Shown: positions 1 through 8,561 of the stretch, piece after piece
Position numbering within the stretch: the first letter of the stretch is position 1
How the letters are laid out: the number at the start of each line of letters is the position of its first letter
From: Bacteroidales bacterium
Lineage (GTDB): Bacteria; Bacteroidota; Bacteroidia; Bacteroidales; P3
Direction: 5' to 3'
Assembly (NCBI GenBank): GCA_017960605.1
Contig: JAGCYV010000045.1
Location: 1-64,000, forward strand
DNA: 64,000 bases
The notes under the pieces: model-generated
What the model was told of the DNA's origin: nothing
Databases searched by the model: none
What the model saw: only the letters and a program-made list of their open reading frames with translations
Translations under genes and position numbers: made by a program

Positions 1-2
1 AG

Positions 3-875
3 GCGGCGGTGGAGACGAAGAGCCCCGTTATCCTTCAGGTGAGCAAGGGCGCCCGCGACTATGCCAACCCGACCCTGCTGCGCTATATGGCGGAGGGTGC
101 TGTGGAGTATGCCAAAGAGCTGGGTTGCGCCCATCCCGAGATTGTGCTGCACCTCGCCCACGGCGACAGCTTCGAGACCTGCAAGAGCTGCATCGATATG
201 GGCTTCAGCAGCGTGATGTACGACGGTAGCGCCCTGCCCTACGAGGAGAACATCAAGATTTCCCGTCAGGTGGTGGAATACGCCCACAAATACGACGTCA
301 CCGTCGAGTGTGAGCTCGGCGTGCTGGCCGGCGTCGAGGATGAGGTGGCCTCCGAGGTGAGCCACTACACCAAGCCCGAGGAGGTGATTGACTTCGCCAC
401 CCGTACCGGCTGCGACTCGCTGGCCATCAGCATCGGCACCAGCCACGGCGCCTACAAGTTCAAACCCGAGCAGTGCACCGTCGATCCCAAGACCGGCCGT
501 CTGCTGCCTCCTCCGCTGGCCTTCGACGTTCTTGAGGCCATTGAGAAGAAGCTCCCCGGCTTCCCCATCGTGCTCCACGGCTCCAGCTCGGTGCCGCAGG
601 ACGAGGTCGATACCATCAACGCCAACGGTGGCGCCCTGAAGGCCGCCGTGGGTATCCCCGAAGAGCAACTGCGCAAGGCCGCCAAGAGCGCCGTCTGCAA
701 GATTAACATCGACAGCGACAGCCGTCTGTCCATGACCGCTGCCATCCGCAAACATCTTGCTGAGCACCCCGACCACTTCGACCCGCGCCAGTACCTCAAA
801 CCCGCCCGCGAGAGCATGAAGAAGATGTACATCCACAAGATTGTGAATGTGCTCGGATCCAACGACAAACTTTAA
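3..875 (+). CDS. fbaA: Class II fructose-bisphosphate aldolase (5' end cut by window)
   Basis: Zinc-dependent aldolase that cleaves fructose 1,6-bisphosphate to DHAP and glyceraldehyde 3-phosphate in cytosolic glycolysis/gluconeogenesis. The frame is open to the left edge (AAVETKSPV), so the first roughly 40 residues lie outside; the GTG at 9 is internal. Seen: the three metal-ligand His contexts LHLAHGDSF, GTSHGAYKF and VLHGSSSVP, plus the C-terminal NIDSDSRL and IVNVLGS segments typical of Bacteroidota enzymes. Odd: the family motif is LHLDHGD, where the Asp is the catalytic acid/base; here codon 156-158 is GCC (Ala), one base from GAC. Either the protein is an inactive paralogue or the base is an error. 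Family assignment is sure; activity is in doubt. Confidence 0.93.
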   Translation, partial: AAVETKSPVILQVSKGARDYANPTLLRYMAEGAVEYAKELGCAHPEIVLHLAHGDSFETCKSCIDMGFSSVMYDGSALPYEENIKISRQVVEYAHKYDVTVECELGVLAGVEDEVASEVSHYTKPEEVIDFATRTGCDSLAISIGTSHGAYKFKPEQCTVDPKTGRLLPPPLAFDVLEAIEKKLPGFPIVLHGSSSVPQDEVDTINANGGALKAAVGIPEEQLRKAAKSAVCKINIDSDSRLSMTAAIRKHLAEHPDHFDPRQYLKPARESMKKMYIHKIVNVLGSNDKL

Positions 876-889
876 AACAGGTATTCACC

Positions 890-922
890 GCCCCGTACAG
901 ATTGTTGCACGGGGCTTTTTTT
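890..922 (+). terminator. Rho-independent terminator after aldolase
   Basis: A 7-bp GC-rich stem (GCCCCGT / ACGGGGC) with a 12-nt loop followed directly by seven T, 15 nt after the aldolase stop and 12 nt before the sppA start. Confidence 0.85.
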
Positions 923-934
923 GTTCTTTAAACG

Positions 935-2749
935 ATGAAGAAACCCTTATCTTTCGGCATGACCATGCTGGCCAGTGCGCTGGGCGTGGTGATTGTGTCG
1001 GTGGTCGGAGGACTGCTGACGTTTATTTCCATGATTCTCATGGTTGTGTCACTTGGCAGCATGAGCGAAGAAGACACTACCGTGGTAAAAAGCAACACTT
1101 TCCTTACCGTCGATCTTAGCCACATCAGTGGAGACCGTGGCACCAATGGATTGATGCAAAGCTTCAGTGACAGCAAGACCGTGGGTCTCATTGCCGCCAC
1201 TGATGCCATCCGTAAGGCCGCCAACGACAACAAGGTGAAAGGCCTGCTCATCAAGGACAACGGCGCTGCCATCAGCTGGGCCTCGCTGGAGGAACTGCGC
1301 GGTGTCATCGCAGAATTCCGCGAGAGCGGGAAACCAGTCATTTCTTATGCCACCACCTACACTCAGCCGGGCTACTACCTTGCTTCGGTCAGCGACAAGG
1401 TAAGCCTGCACCCCAGCGGCATGGTCGAGTTCCGCGGTATGGGCGGTGAAGTGATGTACTACAAAGACCTGCTCGACAAACTGGGTGTAGAGATGCAGCT
1501 CATCCGTCCCGAAAGCTGCGCCTACAAAAGCGCCGGCGAGGTCTATACCCTCAGCCACATGAGTCCGGCCAACCGTGAGCAGATTCGCGCCTATGTCTCC
1601 AGCATCTGGAAAACCGCAACAGCCGACATTGCCGCCAGTCGCGGAATGACGGTCGCCGACCTCAACACCGTGGCCGACAACCTCAGCGGTTTCCTGGCCG
1701 ACGATGCCCTTGCACAGCATCTCATCGACACTCTCTGTTTCGAAGAGGACATCCGTGCCATGCTGAAAGACAACTACGACGCCAAGCACCTCATGGCTCT
1801 CGAGAAGTATGCCAAAAACGACAAAAAGAAGGGTGACAAGAAGATCAAGAACCACATCGCCGTCATCTATGCCGAGGGCAATGTGATGGATGGCTCGGCC
1901 AAGGGTTTTGACGAAGGCGTCTATGGCGACGACATAGTGAAAGCCCTGAAGCAGGCCATGAACGACGATGACGTGAAAGCCATCGTGCTGCGCGTCAATT
2001 CACCCGGCGGACAAGCCACAGCCAGCGAAAGCATGACCCACGCCGTGATACAGGCCAAGGAGAAGAAGCCCTTCATCGTCAGCATGGGCGATCTTGCCGC
2101 CTCGGCAGGCTACGAGATTTCCTGCATGGCCGATGTCATTGTGGCCCAACCCATGACCATCACCGGCTCCATCGGCGTATTCGGCACCATCCCCAATGTG
2201 CAGAAACTGATGGAAAAGAGACTCGGGCTCCATTCCGACACCGTATCAACCAACCATAACGCCAATGGGCTCACCGTTTTCCGTCCCCTCTCGCCTGCCG
2301 CCATGGCCATGATGACCCGCAACGTGGAGGACTTCTACAAGGTCTTTGTGGGTCGTGTCGCCGAAGGGCGCCACATGACCTTCGATGAGGTGCATGCCAT
2401 CGCCCGTGGCCGTGTGTGGACCGGTGCCGACGCCATCAAAATTGGACTCGTTGATACCCTCGGCGGCCTCGACCTGGCCCTGCGCATCGCCGCTGAGAAA
2501 GCCGGCATCGACCGCTACACCGTCAAAGATTACCCCAAGGAGAAAGACACCTGGACACAACTGTCTGAACTCTTCGGAGAGAGCGACGACAGCGACCTGG
2601 ACCTGCTGGCCAAGATACGCCTGGCCCGCAAGCGGAAATCCGAAAGCGGAAAGTGGAGCGTCTTGAACCGCATGGAACAGGACATCCAGTACATCAGCAC
2701 CGCCGAAGGCCTCCAAGCAAGGATGCCGTTTGTAATCCTCGGCGAATAA
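935..2749 (+). CDS. sppA: Signal peptide peptidase SppA, 67-kDa type
   Basis: Membrane-anchored serine protease that degrades cleaved signal peptides. At 604 aa it is the long, two-domain form. An N-terminal membrane segment (residues about 7-40) is followed by two ClpP-like domains. The catalytic pair is visible: Lys198 in the first domain (AYKSAGE) and Ser390 in the second (DLAASAGYE), with the substrate-groove motif VNSPGGQA just before it. ATG at 935 follows the aldolase terminator. No clear TAnnTTTG box was seen, so the promoter is unresolved. Fits a cell with heavy Sec/T9SS export traffic. Confidence 0.95.
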   Translation: MKKPLSFGMTMLASALGVVIVSVVGGLLTFISMILMVVSLGSMSEEDTTVVKSNTFLTVDLSHISGDRGTNGLMQSFSDSKTVGLIAATDAIRKAANDNKVKGLLIKDNGAAISWASLEELRGVIAEFRESGKPVISYATTYTQPGYYLASVSDKVSLHPSGMVEFRGMGGEVMYYKDLLDKLGVEMQLIRPESCAYKSAGEVYTLSHMSPANREQIRAYVSSIWKTATADIAASRGMTVADLNTVADNLSGFLADDALAQHLIDTLCFEEDIRAMLKDNYDAKHLMALEKYAKNDKKKGDKKIKNHIAVIYAEGNVMDGSAKGFDEGVYGDDIVKALKQAMNDDDVKAIVLRVNSPGGQATASESMTHAVIQAKEKKPFIVSMGDLAASAGYEISCMADVIVAQPMTITGSIGVFGTIPNVQKLMEKRLGLHSDTVSTNHNANGLTVFRPLSPAAMAMMTRNVEDFYKVFVGRVAEGRHMTFDEVHAIARGRVWTGADAIKIGLVDTLGGLDLALRIAAEKAGIDRYTVKDYPKEKDTWTQLSELFGESDDSDLDLLAKIRLARKRKSESGKWSVLNRMEQDIQYISTAEGLQARMPFVILGE

Positions 2750-2771
2750 GCAGCTACAAATCGTCTAAACA

Positions 2772-2809
2772 CAAGGGCACCGAGGTATGACATAACCTTG
2801 GTGCCCTTG
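2772..2809. terminator. Bidirectional terminator between sppA and tex
   Basis: A 15-bp stem with one G-T wobble (CAAGGGCACC... / ...GGTGCCCTTG) and an 8-nt loop lies between two convergent genes; it can serve both strands. Confidence 0.8.
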
Positions 2810-2830
2810 CTTTATCATTCCATCAACGTT

Positions 2831-4924
2831 TTACTCCAGGCCTTTCAACGTCAGGCTGATGCGGTGGCGGCGTAGATCAACCTCCAGCACTTTGACTTTC
2901 AGGTGCTGATGGAGGTGGACCACTTCGTTCGGGTCGTTCACACGCCGATTGGCCATCTGGCTGACGTGCACCAAACCGTCCTGATGCACGCCGATATCGA
3001 CGAAGGCTCCAAAGGCGGTGATATTGGTCACGATGCCCGGCAGCACCATTCCCTCTTTCACGTCCTCGATGCGGGTCACGTTCTTGTCGAACTCGAAGAC
3101 TTCGAACTTCGCCCTCGGATCCAACCCTGGTTTCTCCAATTCCTTCATGATGTCCTGCAGCGTCGGGAGACCACAATCTTTTGAGACAAAGTCCTCCAGA
3201 CGTATTTTTCCTCTCAACTCTTTGTCTTTCATCAAAGTCTGCACGTCGGCGCCGACCGAAGCGGCCATCTTCTCCACCAGGGCGTAGCGTTCGGGGTGCA
3301 CAGCGCTGCGGTCCAATGGATTCTTCGATTCGCGTACCCGCAGGAAGCCTGCACACTGCTCGAAAGCCTTGTCGCCGAGACCTTTCACATCATGCAGCGC
3401 CTCACGCGAGACAAAGGCTCCGTTGCGGTTGCGGTGTTCCACTATCTTGTCGGCCAACGCGGGGCCGATGCCGCTGACATACGACAGCAGTTCCCGCGAG
3501 GCGGTGTTGAGCTCCACCCCCACCGAGTTGACGCACGACACCACCGTGTCGCTCAGGCTCCCGGCCAGCATCTTCTGATCCACATCGTGCTGATACTGAC
3601 CCACTCCAATACTCTTGGGGTCTATCTTCACCAGTTCGCTGAGGGGGTCCATCAGACGGCGACCGATGCTGACGGCGCCACGCACGGTGACGTCGTAGTC
3701 GGGGAACTCGCGGCGAGCCACGTCGCTGGCGCTATAGACACTGGCGCCGGCCTCGCTGACGCTGACAGCGATGACTTTGTTTTTAAAATGACAACGCTGC
3801 ACCACCTCTTCCGTCTCGCGGCCGGCGGTGCCATTGCCGATGGCGATGGCTTCTATCTGGAAGGCCTCCGCCAAGGCTTCGAGTTTGGCCACAGCCGCAC
3901 GCTCCTCGCGCACCGAGGTGAAGGGATAGATGGTTTCGTTGTGAAGCAGTTGTCCCTGTGCATCGAGGCACACCACCTTGCAGCCTGTACGGAAGCCCGG
4001 GTCGATGGCCAGGGTGCGTTTCTGCCCCAGGGGAGCCGCCAGGAGCAGCTGGCGCAGGTTCTCGGCAAAGACGCGGATGGCTTCCTTGTCGGCCTTCTCC
4101 TTCAGCAGGTTGCGGAACTCGGTTTCTATCGAAGGCTGTATCAAGCGCTTGTAGGAATCCTCCACAGCCAATTGGATTTGCTCCCTGCACTGGCCATTGA
4201 CCACTGACCACTGGCCGCCCATCGAAGCAATAGCCTCGTCGTCCTTCTCGGGTTTCACGTGTACCTTGAGCACGCCGGCCTCCTCGCCCCGAAAGAGGGC
4301 CAATATCCTGTGCGACGGTGCTTTGGAGACAGGTTCCTTCCAGTCGAGCCACGACTCGAACTTGCCCACCCGCTCATCGTTCTCATCGACCCCGCGGGCC
4401 AACGCGGAGGAGAGCATCGCACGGCGGCGGAACACGCTGCGAACCCGGTTACGGACGGCGACGTCCTCGCTGATGCGCTCGGCGATGATATCGCGAGCCC
4501 CAGCCAGCGCCTCGTCGTTCCAGTCGCCCCACTTTCCACGCATAATCGCGTCGGCGACAGGCTCATAGCCTTTCTCGATGGCAATGGTAGCGCGGGTGCG
4601 TCGCTTGGGGCGATAGGGCAGGTAGAGATCCTCGAGATCGGTCATACTCTCCACGGCCTCAATCCTCTGACGCAGTTCGTCGGTCAACTTGCCCTGTTCC
4701 TCGATACTGGAGAGGATGGCCTCGCGGCGCTTGTCCAGTTCCTTGAGTCGGAGCAGCAGGTCGCGGATGGCGGCAATCTGCACCTCGTTCAACGAGCCGG
4801 TGGCCTCCTTGCGGTAGCGGGCAATGAAGGGCACCGTAGCGCCCGATTCGAGCAATTCGATGGTTTTCTCAACCTGCCGGACATTGAGTTCCAGCCGGTT
4901 GGCAATGGTAGCGGCATAATTCAT
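2831..4924 (-). CDS. tex: Tex-family S1 RNA-binding protein
   Basis: Transcription accessory protein that binds nucleic acid through an S1 domain and the Tex core. Order: N-terminal Tex/HTH region (1-190), YqgF/RNase H-like domain (from about 300, LAIDPGFRTG), helix-hairpin-helix region (about 470-560, ELLSYVSGIGPALADKI) and S1 domain (about 628-697, GIVTNITAFGAFVDIG). The start MNYAATIANRLE at 4924 was chosen over an upstream in-frame start at 4975 because a TATCTTTG promoter lies between them and homologues begin here; this gives 697 aa. Odd: residues about 236-245 (QWSVVNGQC) are encoded by four 7-nt repeats also found outside genes. Convergent with sppA. Confidence 0.95.
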   Translation of the reverse strand: MNYAATIANRLELNVRQVEKTIELLESGATVPFIARYRKEATGSLNEVQIAAIRDLLLRLKELDKRREAILSSIEEQGKLTDELRQRIEAVESMTDLEDLYLPYRPKRRTRATIAIEKGYEPVADAIMRGKWGDWNDEALAGARDIIAERISEDVAVRNRVRSVFRRRAMLSSALARGVDENDERVGKFESWLDWKEPVSKAPSHRILALFRGEEAGVLKVHVKPEKDDEAIASMGGQWSVVNGQCREQIQLAVEDSYKRLIQPSIETEFRNLLKEKADKEAIRVFAENLRQLLLAAPLGQKRTLAIDPGFRTGCKVVCLDAQGQLLHNETIYPFTSVREERAAVAKLEALAEAFQIEAIAIGNGTAGRETEEVVQRCHFKNKVIAVSVSEAGASVYSASDVARREFPDYDVTVRGAVSIGRRLMDPLSELVKIDPKSIGVGQYQHDVDQKMLAGSLSDTVVSCVNSVGVELNTASRELLSYVSGIGPALADKIVEHRNRNGAFVSREALHDVKGLGDKAFEQCAGFLRVRESKNPLDRSAVHPERYALVEKMAASVGADVQTLMKDKELRGKIRLEDFVSKDCGLPTLQDIMKELEKPGLDPRAKFEVFEFDKNVTRIEDVKEGMVLPGIVTNITAFGAFVDIGVHQDGLVHVSQMANRRVNDPNEVVHLHQHLKVKVLEVDLRRHRISLTLKGLE
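4190..4217 (-). repeat. Four 7-nt repeats inside tex
   Basis: CTGGCCA, TTGACCA, CTGACCA, CTGGCCG; minus strand encodes QWSVVNGQC. Same family as 7259 and 57307. Confidence 0.8.
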
Positions 4925-4930
4925 AATCTG

Positions 4931-4938
4931 CAAAGATA
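4931..4938 (-). promoter_or_regulatory. -7 promoter box of tex
   Basis: TATCTTTG on the minus strand, ending only 6 nt before the tex ATG; the transcript should have almost no leader. Confidence 0.75.
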
Positions 4939-5013
4939 CACAAAAAAAGCGAAACCGCCCGACACAAAAACGCACCTATACAATGCACTGACAATCAGCA
5001 CCAAATCCCCTAT

Positions 5014-5155
5014 GACCTAGTATTGACCTAGTATTAACCTAGTATTGACCTAGTATTGACCTAGTATTGACTTGGTAATGACTACAAAAAAAAAACGATG
5101 TCACAAGGGGGTCAAGAGGGTGTCAGGCCATTGTCAAACTGGTGTTAAGCTATAG
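5014..5155. repeat. Two 11-nt-period arrays in the tex/T9SS-cargo intergenic region
   Basis: Six units of GACCTAGTATT or close variants run end to end at 5014-5079. A second, more degenerate 11-nt series (TCAnnnnnGTG-like, five units) runs at 5101-5155. The same unit recurs at 24.26 and 60.7 kb. The gene-free stretch 4925-5276 otherwise holds only A-rich tracts and the two divergent promoters. Confidence 0.85.
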
Positions 5156-5226
5156 GTGAAAGGTGCCTGAAGGGAAATGTTTTTGTTAAAAAAAAATATT
5201 TTTTTATACATATCGGAAAATATGTG

Positions 5227-5234
5227 TATTTTTG
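5227..5234 (+). promoter_or_regulatory. -7 promoter box of the 5277 gene
   Basis: TATTTTTG followed by GCACTC, 42 nt before the ATG, matching the Bacteroidota TAnnTTTG consensus. Confidence 0.7.
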
Positions 5235-5276
5235 CACTCAATATTGAAATAGAAAACAAACCTAAAAAAACACATT

Positions 5277-7256
5277 ATGAAAAAAGCATTATTCTTTTTG
5301 GCCGTTGCCCTGATGGGCTTGGCCGCCAATGCCCAGGTCGCCTTCGAGGAGAACTTCGACAATGTAAGCACCCCGAACGGAATCGGTACCGTCCCCGACG
5401 GTTGGACTCTTTACGGCGATGGCTTGGCCAACGCTAACTCGAGCCCTGTCTCCTATATGAACGACAGTTGGACGATTATCCGTTTCTCGGGTGAAACTCC
5501 TGCCGCCTACTCATCGACATGGACCGCCAACCCCGCCGATGTCGATCGCTGGATGGTGACCCCGCAAATCAACATCCCCACCACGGGCTACTACCTGACG
5601 TTCTACGCCATGATTCCCAACGCCAACTATCCCGAAGCTTTCAAGGTGATGGTGAGCACCACCGGTACTGCCAAGGCCGATTTCACCACCACCCTGCTTG
5701 ACGAGCCCCAAGCCACCGAGGAGGGCACCCGTATCGTGAACCTCGATGCCTATGCCGGCCAGAACATCTACCTTGCCTTCGTCAACTACGGCTACGACAA
5801 GGTCTATATCGGCATCGACGACATCAAGGTGTCCCTGATGCCTGCCAACAGCCTTGCCTTTGCTGGCGCTGCCGCCACACCCTATACCGCCATTGGTGGC
5901 GAATGCACCGTGAAATTCGCCACACAGAACACCGGTTCCGCTCCCCTGACCTCCTACGACTACGCTGTGACCGTCAACGGCACCGCTCTCGGCGAGACCC
6001 ACCATGTGACCGGCGTGAATTTAAGCACATTCAACTATGACATCCAGACCATTACCGTTCCCGTGGATGCCGTCGGCCAGTACACCATCGGCATCACTGT
6101 GAGCAACCCCAACGGCCAGACCGACCCTGACCTGACCGACAACAGCGGTAATGCCAGCACCAATGGCTTCGATCCCAGTACCTTCTCGCACTCCGTGCTG
6201 CTTGAAAACTTCACCACCGCTGTGTGCCAGTACTGCCCCGGTGGCCACGAAACCCTCATCGAAGCCTCTGCTCCCTTCAGCGGCAACGTGGTGTGGGTGG
6301 CCCATCACACGGGCTACGGTTCTGACAACATGACCCTCCATCAATCGGAAGAAATTGCAGGTTATTTCCCCGAAAATGCACAGTACTATTCCGACTGGGT
6401 TCCTGGCCTTTACGGAGCCTATGCCGACCAGAATCACAGTTCCTTTGCTCCTGCTATGGCCATCGACCGTAACGCCACCTATGCTATCAACGCTGCCAAT
6501 GGCGGTGTAGTAGGTAGCGTAGGTGATGCCAGCACAATTGCCAATAAGTTCATGCAGGCCCTCAGTACCCCTGCCAAGACCTCCATCGGATTGAACAACC
6601 TGAGCTACAACGCCAGCAACCGCGAGGTGAAGGTGACTGTGGAAGGCATGTTCCTTGAAAACTTCAGCGATGAACTCCGCCTAAACGTGTGGGTTATCGA
6701 AGACGGCATCATCGGTTCCCAGATTAGCGCCACAGAAGGCCAGCTGAGCAACTATGAGCACAACCACGTGCTGCGCACCCTGGTGACCCCCACCTGGGGT
6801 GAAAATGCCTTCAACATGGGCACCAATCGCGGCAACACCTTCAAGAAGAGCTACACCTTCACCCTGGCCAACAACATCAACGCCCAGAACGCCCGCATCG
6901 TGGCCTTCGTTGCCAAAGCCGGTTCAAGTGAGAGCGTGTTCAACGACCGTCACGTCCTCAACTCGATCCAGAGCCGCTATCTGACCGACGAGCGCTTGGA
7001 CATCCAGTCGGTCGATATGGAGGCCAGCATGAAGGTCTATCCCAACCCCGCCACCGAGATGGCCTACATCAGCACCAACGGCATCATCCGCAGCATGATC
7101 CTGACCGACATCAGCGGCCGTCGCATCCAGGAGGTCAGCAACATGAACGTCAACGAGATTGAACTGAATGTGAGCCGCCTCGAGGCCGGCATCTACTTCA
7201 TCAGCGTCACCACCGACGAGGGCACGACTACCCAGAAACTGAACGTGGTGAAGTAA
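5277..7256 (+). CDS. T9SS cargo: choice-of-anchor J / Omp28-type secreted protein
   Basis: 659-aa exported protein. A signal peptide (to about residue 20, AANAQ) is followed by a jelly-roll 'choice-of-anchor J' domain (about 22-190; WMVTPQINIP and YIGIDDIKVSL are characteristic), a CARDB-like beta domain (about 195-300), an Omp28-type thioredoxin-like domain (about 305-560; LLENFTTAVCQYCPGGHE carries a CxxC), and a C-terminal T9SS type A sorting domain (about 585-659; VYPNPATEMAYI ... LEAGIYFISVTTDEG). The last domain predicts outer-membrane translocation by the T9SS encoded at 45-53 kb. Own promoter, own terminator. Substrate unknown. Confidence 0.88.
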   Translation: MKKALFFLAVALMGLAANAQVAFEENFDNVSTPNGIGTVPDGWTLYGDGLANANSSPVSYMNDSWTIIRFSGETPAAYSSTWTANPADVDRWMVTPQINIPTTGYYLTFYAMIPNANYPEAFKVMVSTTGTAKADFTTTLLDEPQATEEGTRIVNLDAYAGQNIYLAFVNYGYDKVYIGIDDIKVSLMPANSLAFAGAAATPYTAIGGECTVKFATQNTGSAPLTSYDYAVTVNGTALGETHHVTGVNLSTFNYDIQTITVPVDAVGQYTIGITVSNPNGQTDPDLTDNSGNASTNGFDPSTFSHSVLLENFTTAVCQYCPGGHETLIEASAPFSGNVVWVAHHTGYGSDNMTLHQSEEIAGYFPENAQYYSDWVPGLYGAYADQNHSSFAPAMAIDRNATYAINAANGGVVGSVGDASTIANKFMQALSTPAKTSIGLNNLSYNASNREVKVTVEGMFLENFSDELRLNVWVIEDGIIGSQISATEGQLSNYEHNHVLRTLVTPTWGENAFNMGTNRGNTFKKSYTFTLANNINAQNARIVAFVAKAGSSESVFNDRHVLNSIQSRYLTDERLDIQSVDMEASMKVYPNPATEMAYISTNGIIRSMILTDISGRRIQEVSNMNVNEIELNVSRLEAGIYFISVTTDEGTTTQKLNVVK

Positions 7257-7258
7257 GC

Positions 7259-7286
7259 AGTGGTCCATGGCCAGTGGCCAGTGACC
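7259..7286 (+). repeat. Four 7-nt repeats (AGTGGCC type)
   Basis: AGTGGTC, CATGGCC, AGTGGCC and AGTGACC in tandem, right after the stop of the T9SS cargo gene. The same type encodes part of tex and miaB. Confidence 0.8.
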
Positions 7287-7305
7287 CGTGAGTTGAAAAA
7301 AAGTG

Positions 7306-7338
7306 ACGCGGGATGCAATAAAGAATTGCATCCCGCGT
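7306..7338 (+). terminator. Terminator hairpin after the T9SS cargo gene
   Basis: A 14- to 15-bp near-perfect stem (GCGGGATGCAAT / ATTGCATCCCGC) with a 3-4 nt loop; the downstream tract is only loosely T-rich. Confidence 0.7.
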
Positions 7339-7364
7339 TACGATATATATTTTATTCATAATAT

Positions 7365-7961
7365 ATGAAACGAATAGTGACAATCGCCGCCCTGATGCTC
7401 TGCTTCACGGGGGCATTCTCGCAGCAGGTGGCATCGCGCGCCAAAGCGCTGCGCATGCTGGCATTCAGCCGTCCGGAGTACCAAATCAAGGACATCAAGG
7501 TCTATACCGACACGATGACGGTCTATTCGCTGTCGGCCGACATCATCTACCCCCTCGGGGTGTGGACGTCGGTGGAGCAGTATATCACCGACAACCAATT
7601 GTCATGGTACCGCGAGATCGGGTACAAGAAATACTACGACTCGATGGAGGTCAGCGTGAACCGCATGCGTCGCTATGACGACAGCTATATCGACATGTAT
7701 TACAGCATCTGGACCAAGAAGGTGGAGCTGCTGGGCGGCTACCTGGCCGACTCGGAGGTGATACTGGCCAACGGAGTGCACGTGGGCATGTCGAAGGATG
7801 ACGTGTTCAAGGTGTTCTTCAAAAAGTACCCGAAGTCCTACACCAGCGACGTGGCGGTGCTGAAGGTGGTGAGCGGCGCCAACGAGGTGGCCGAAATCTA
7901 TACCTTTAAAGGCCAGAAACTGCGTCACATCAAGATAGAGACAGCGTATAAGTATTATTGA
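7365..7961 (+). CDS. Small exported protein of unknown function
   Basis: 198 aa with a clear signal peptide (MKRIVTIAALMLCFTGAFSQ). I do not recognise the family. The C-terminal half (VILANGVHVGMSKDDVFKVF ... VAEIYTFKGQKLRHI) resembles the small BamE/SmpA-like fold in its 'G-x-S/T-x-x-[DE]-V' turn, but this is only an impression. Its TGA overlaps the nadD ATG (TGATG), so the two are probably translationally coupled. Confidence 0.75.
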   Translation: MKRIVTIAALMLCFTGAFSQQVASRAKALRMLAFSRPEYQIKDIKVYTDTMTVYSLSADIIYPLGVWTSVEQYITDNQLSWYREIGYKKYYDSMEVSVNRMRRYDDSYIDMYYSIWTKKVELLGGYLADSEVILANGVHVGMSKDDVFKVFFKKYPKSYTSDVAVLKVVSGANEVAEIYTFKGQKLRHIKIETAYKYY

Positions 7962-8536
7962 TGAAACGCACCGCGCTGTTTTTCGGTTCGTTCAATCCGA
8001 TTCATGTCGGACACCTCATCATCGCCAACACCATGCTCCAACATGAGGAGATTGACGAGGTGTGGTTGGTGGTAAGCCCCCAGAACCCACTGAAAGAACG
8101 CGCCTCGCTGCTGGCCGACCACCACAGGTTACAGATGGTGCAACGGGCGGTGGATGACAACTACGCGCTTCGGGTGTGCGACATCGAGATGCACCTTCCC
8201 ATACCCAGCTACACGGTGGTGACCCTGGCGGCACTGGGCGAGAAATATCCCGACCGAGAGTTCTGCCTCATCATGGGCAGCGACAACCTGGAGACCTTCC
8301 ACCGCTGGCGCAACTATGAGTATCTGCTTGAACACTATAGGATTTACGTCTATCCACGTCCCGGCTCGGAGCAATGCCGGCTGAAGGAGCACCCGAATGT
8401 AACGATGGTCGATGTGCCGATGATGGACATCTCATCGACCTATATACGCAACCAAATCAAGGAAGGGCACGACGTGCGTTACCTGCTCACCGAACCGGTG
8501 TATAAATACTTGAAAGAGATGCATTTCTATGAGTAG
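7961..8536 (+). CDS. nadD: Nicotinate-nucleotide adenylyltransferase
   Basis: Adenylates nicotinate mononucleotide to deamido-NAD in NAD synthesis. 191 aa, the usual length. Seen: the nucleotidyltransferase motif FGSFNPIHVGH near the N-terminus, the internal GSDNLETFHRW, and the C-terminal ISSTYIR (SxTxxR-type motif). ATG at 7961 overlaps the previous stop by one base; a TTG three bases earlier is less likely. Confidence 0.95.
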   Translation: MKRTALFFGSFNPIHVGHLIIANTMLQHEEIDEVWLVVSPQNPLKERASLLADHHRLQMVQRAVDDNYALRVCDIEMHLPIPSYTVVTLAALGEKYPDREFCLIMGSDNLETFHRWRNYEYLLEHYRIYVYPRPGSEQCRLKEHPNVTMVDVPMMDISSTYIRNQIKEGHDVRYLLTEPVYKYLKEMHFYE

Positions 8537-8561
8537 GTAAGAAGTTAAAAAGGTTTTGAAT

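Noticed and set aside
5014..5079. CRISPR array
   Set aside because: The repeats are contiguous 11-mers with no spacers, and no cas genes occur in the window; the same applies to 24261 and 60704.
7306..7338. Inverted repeat as a mobile-element end
   Set aside because: Directly after a stop codon with a 3-nt loop and no second copy in the window; a terminator is the simpler reading.
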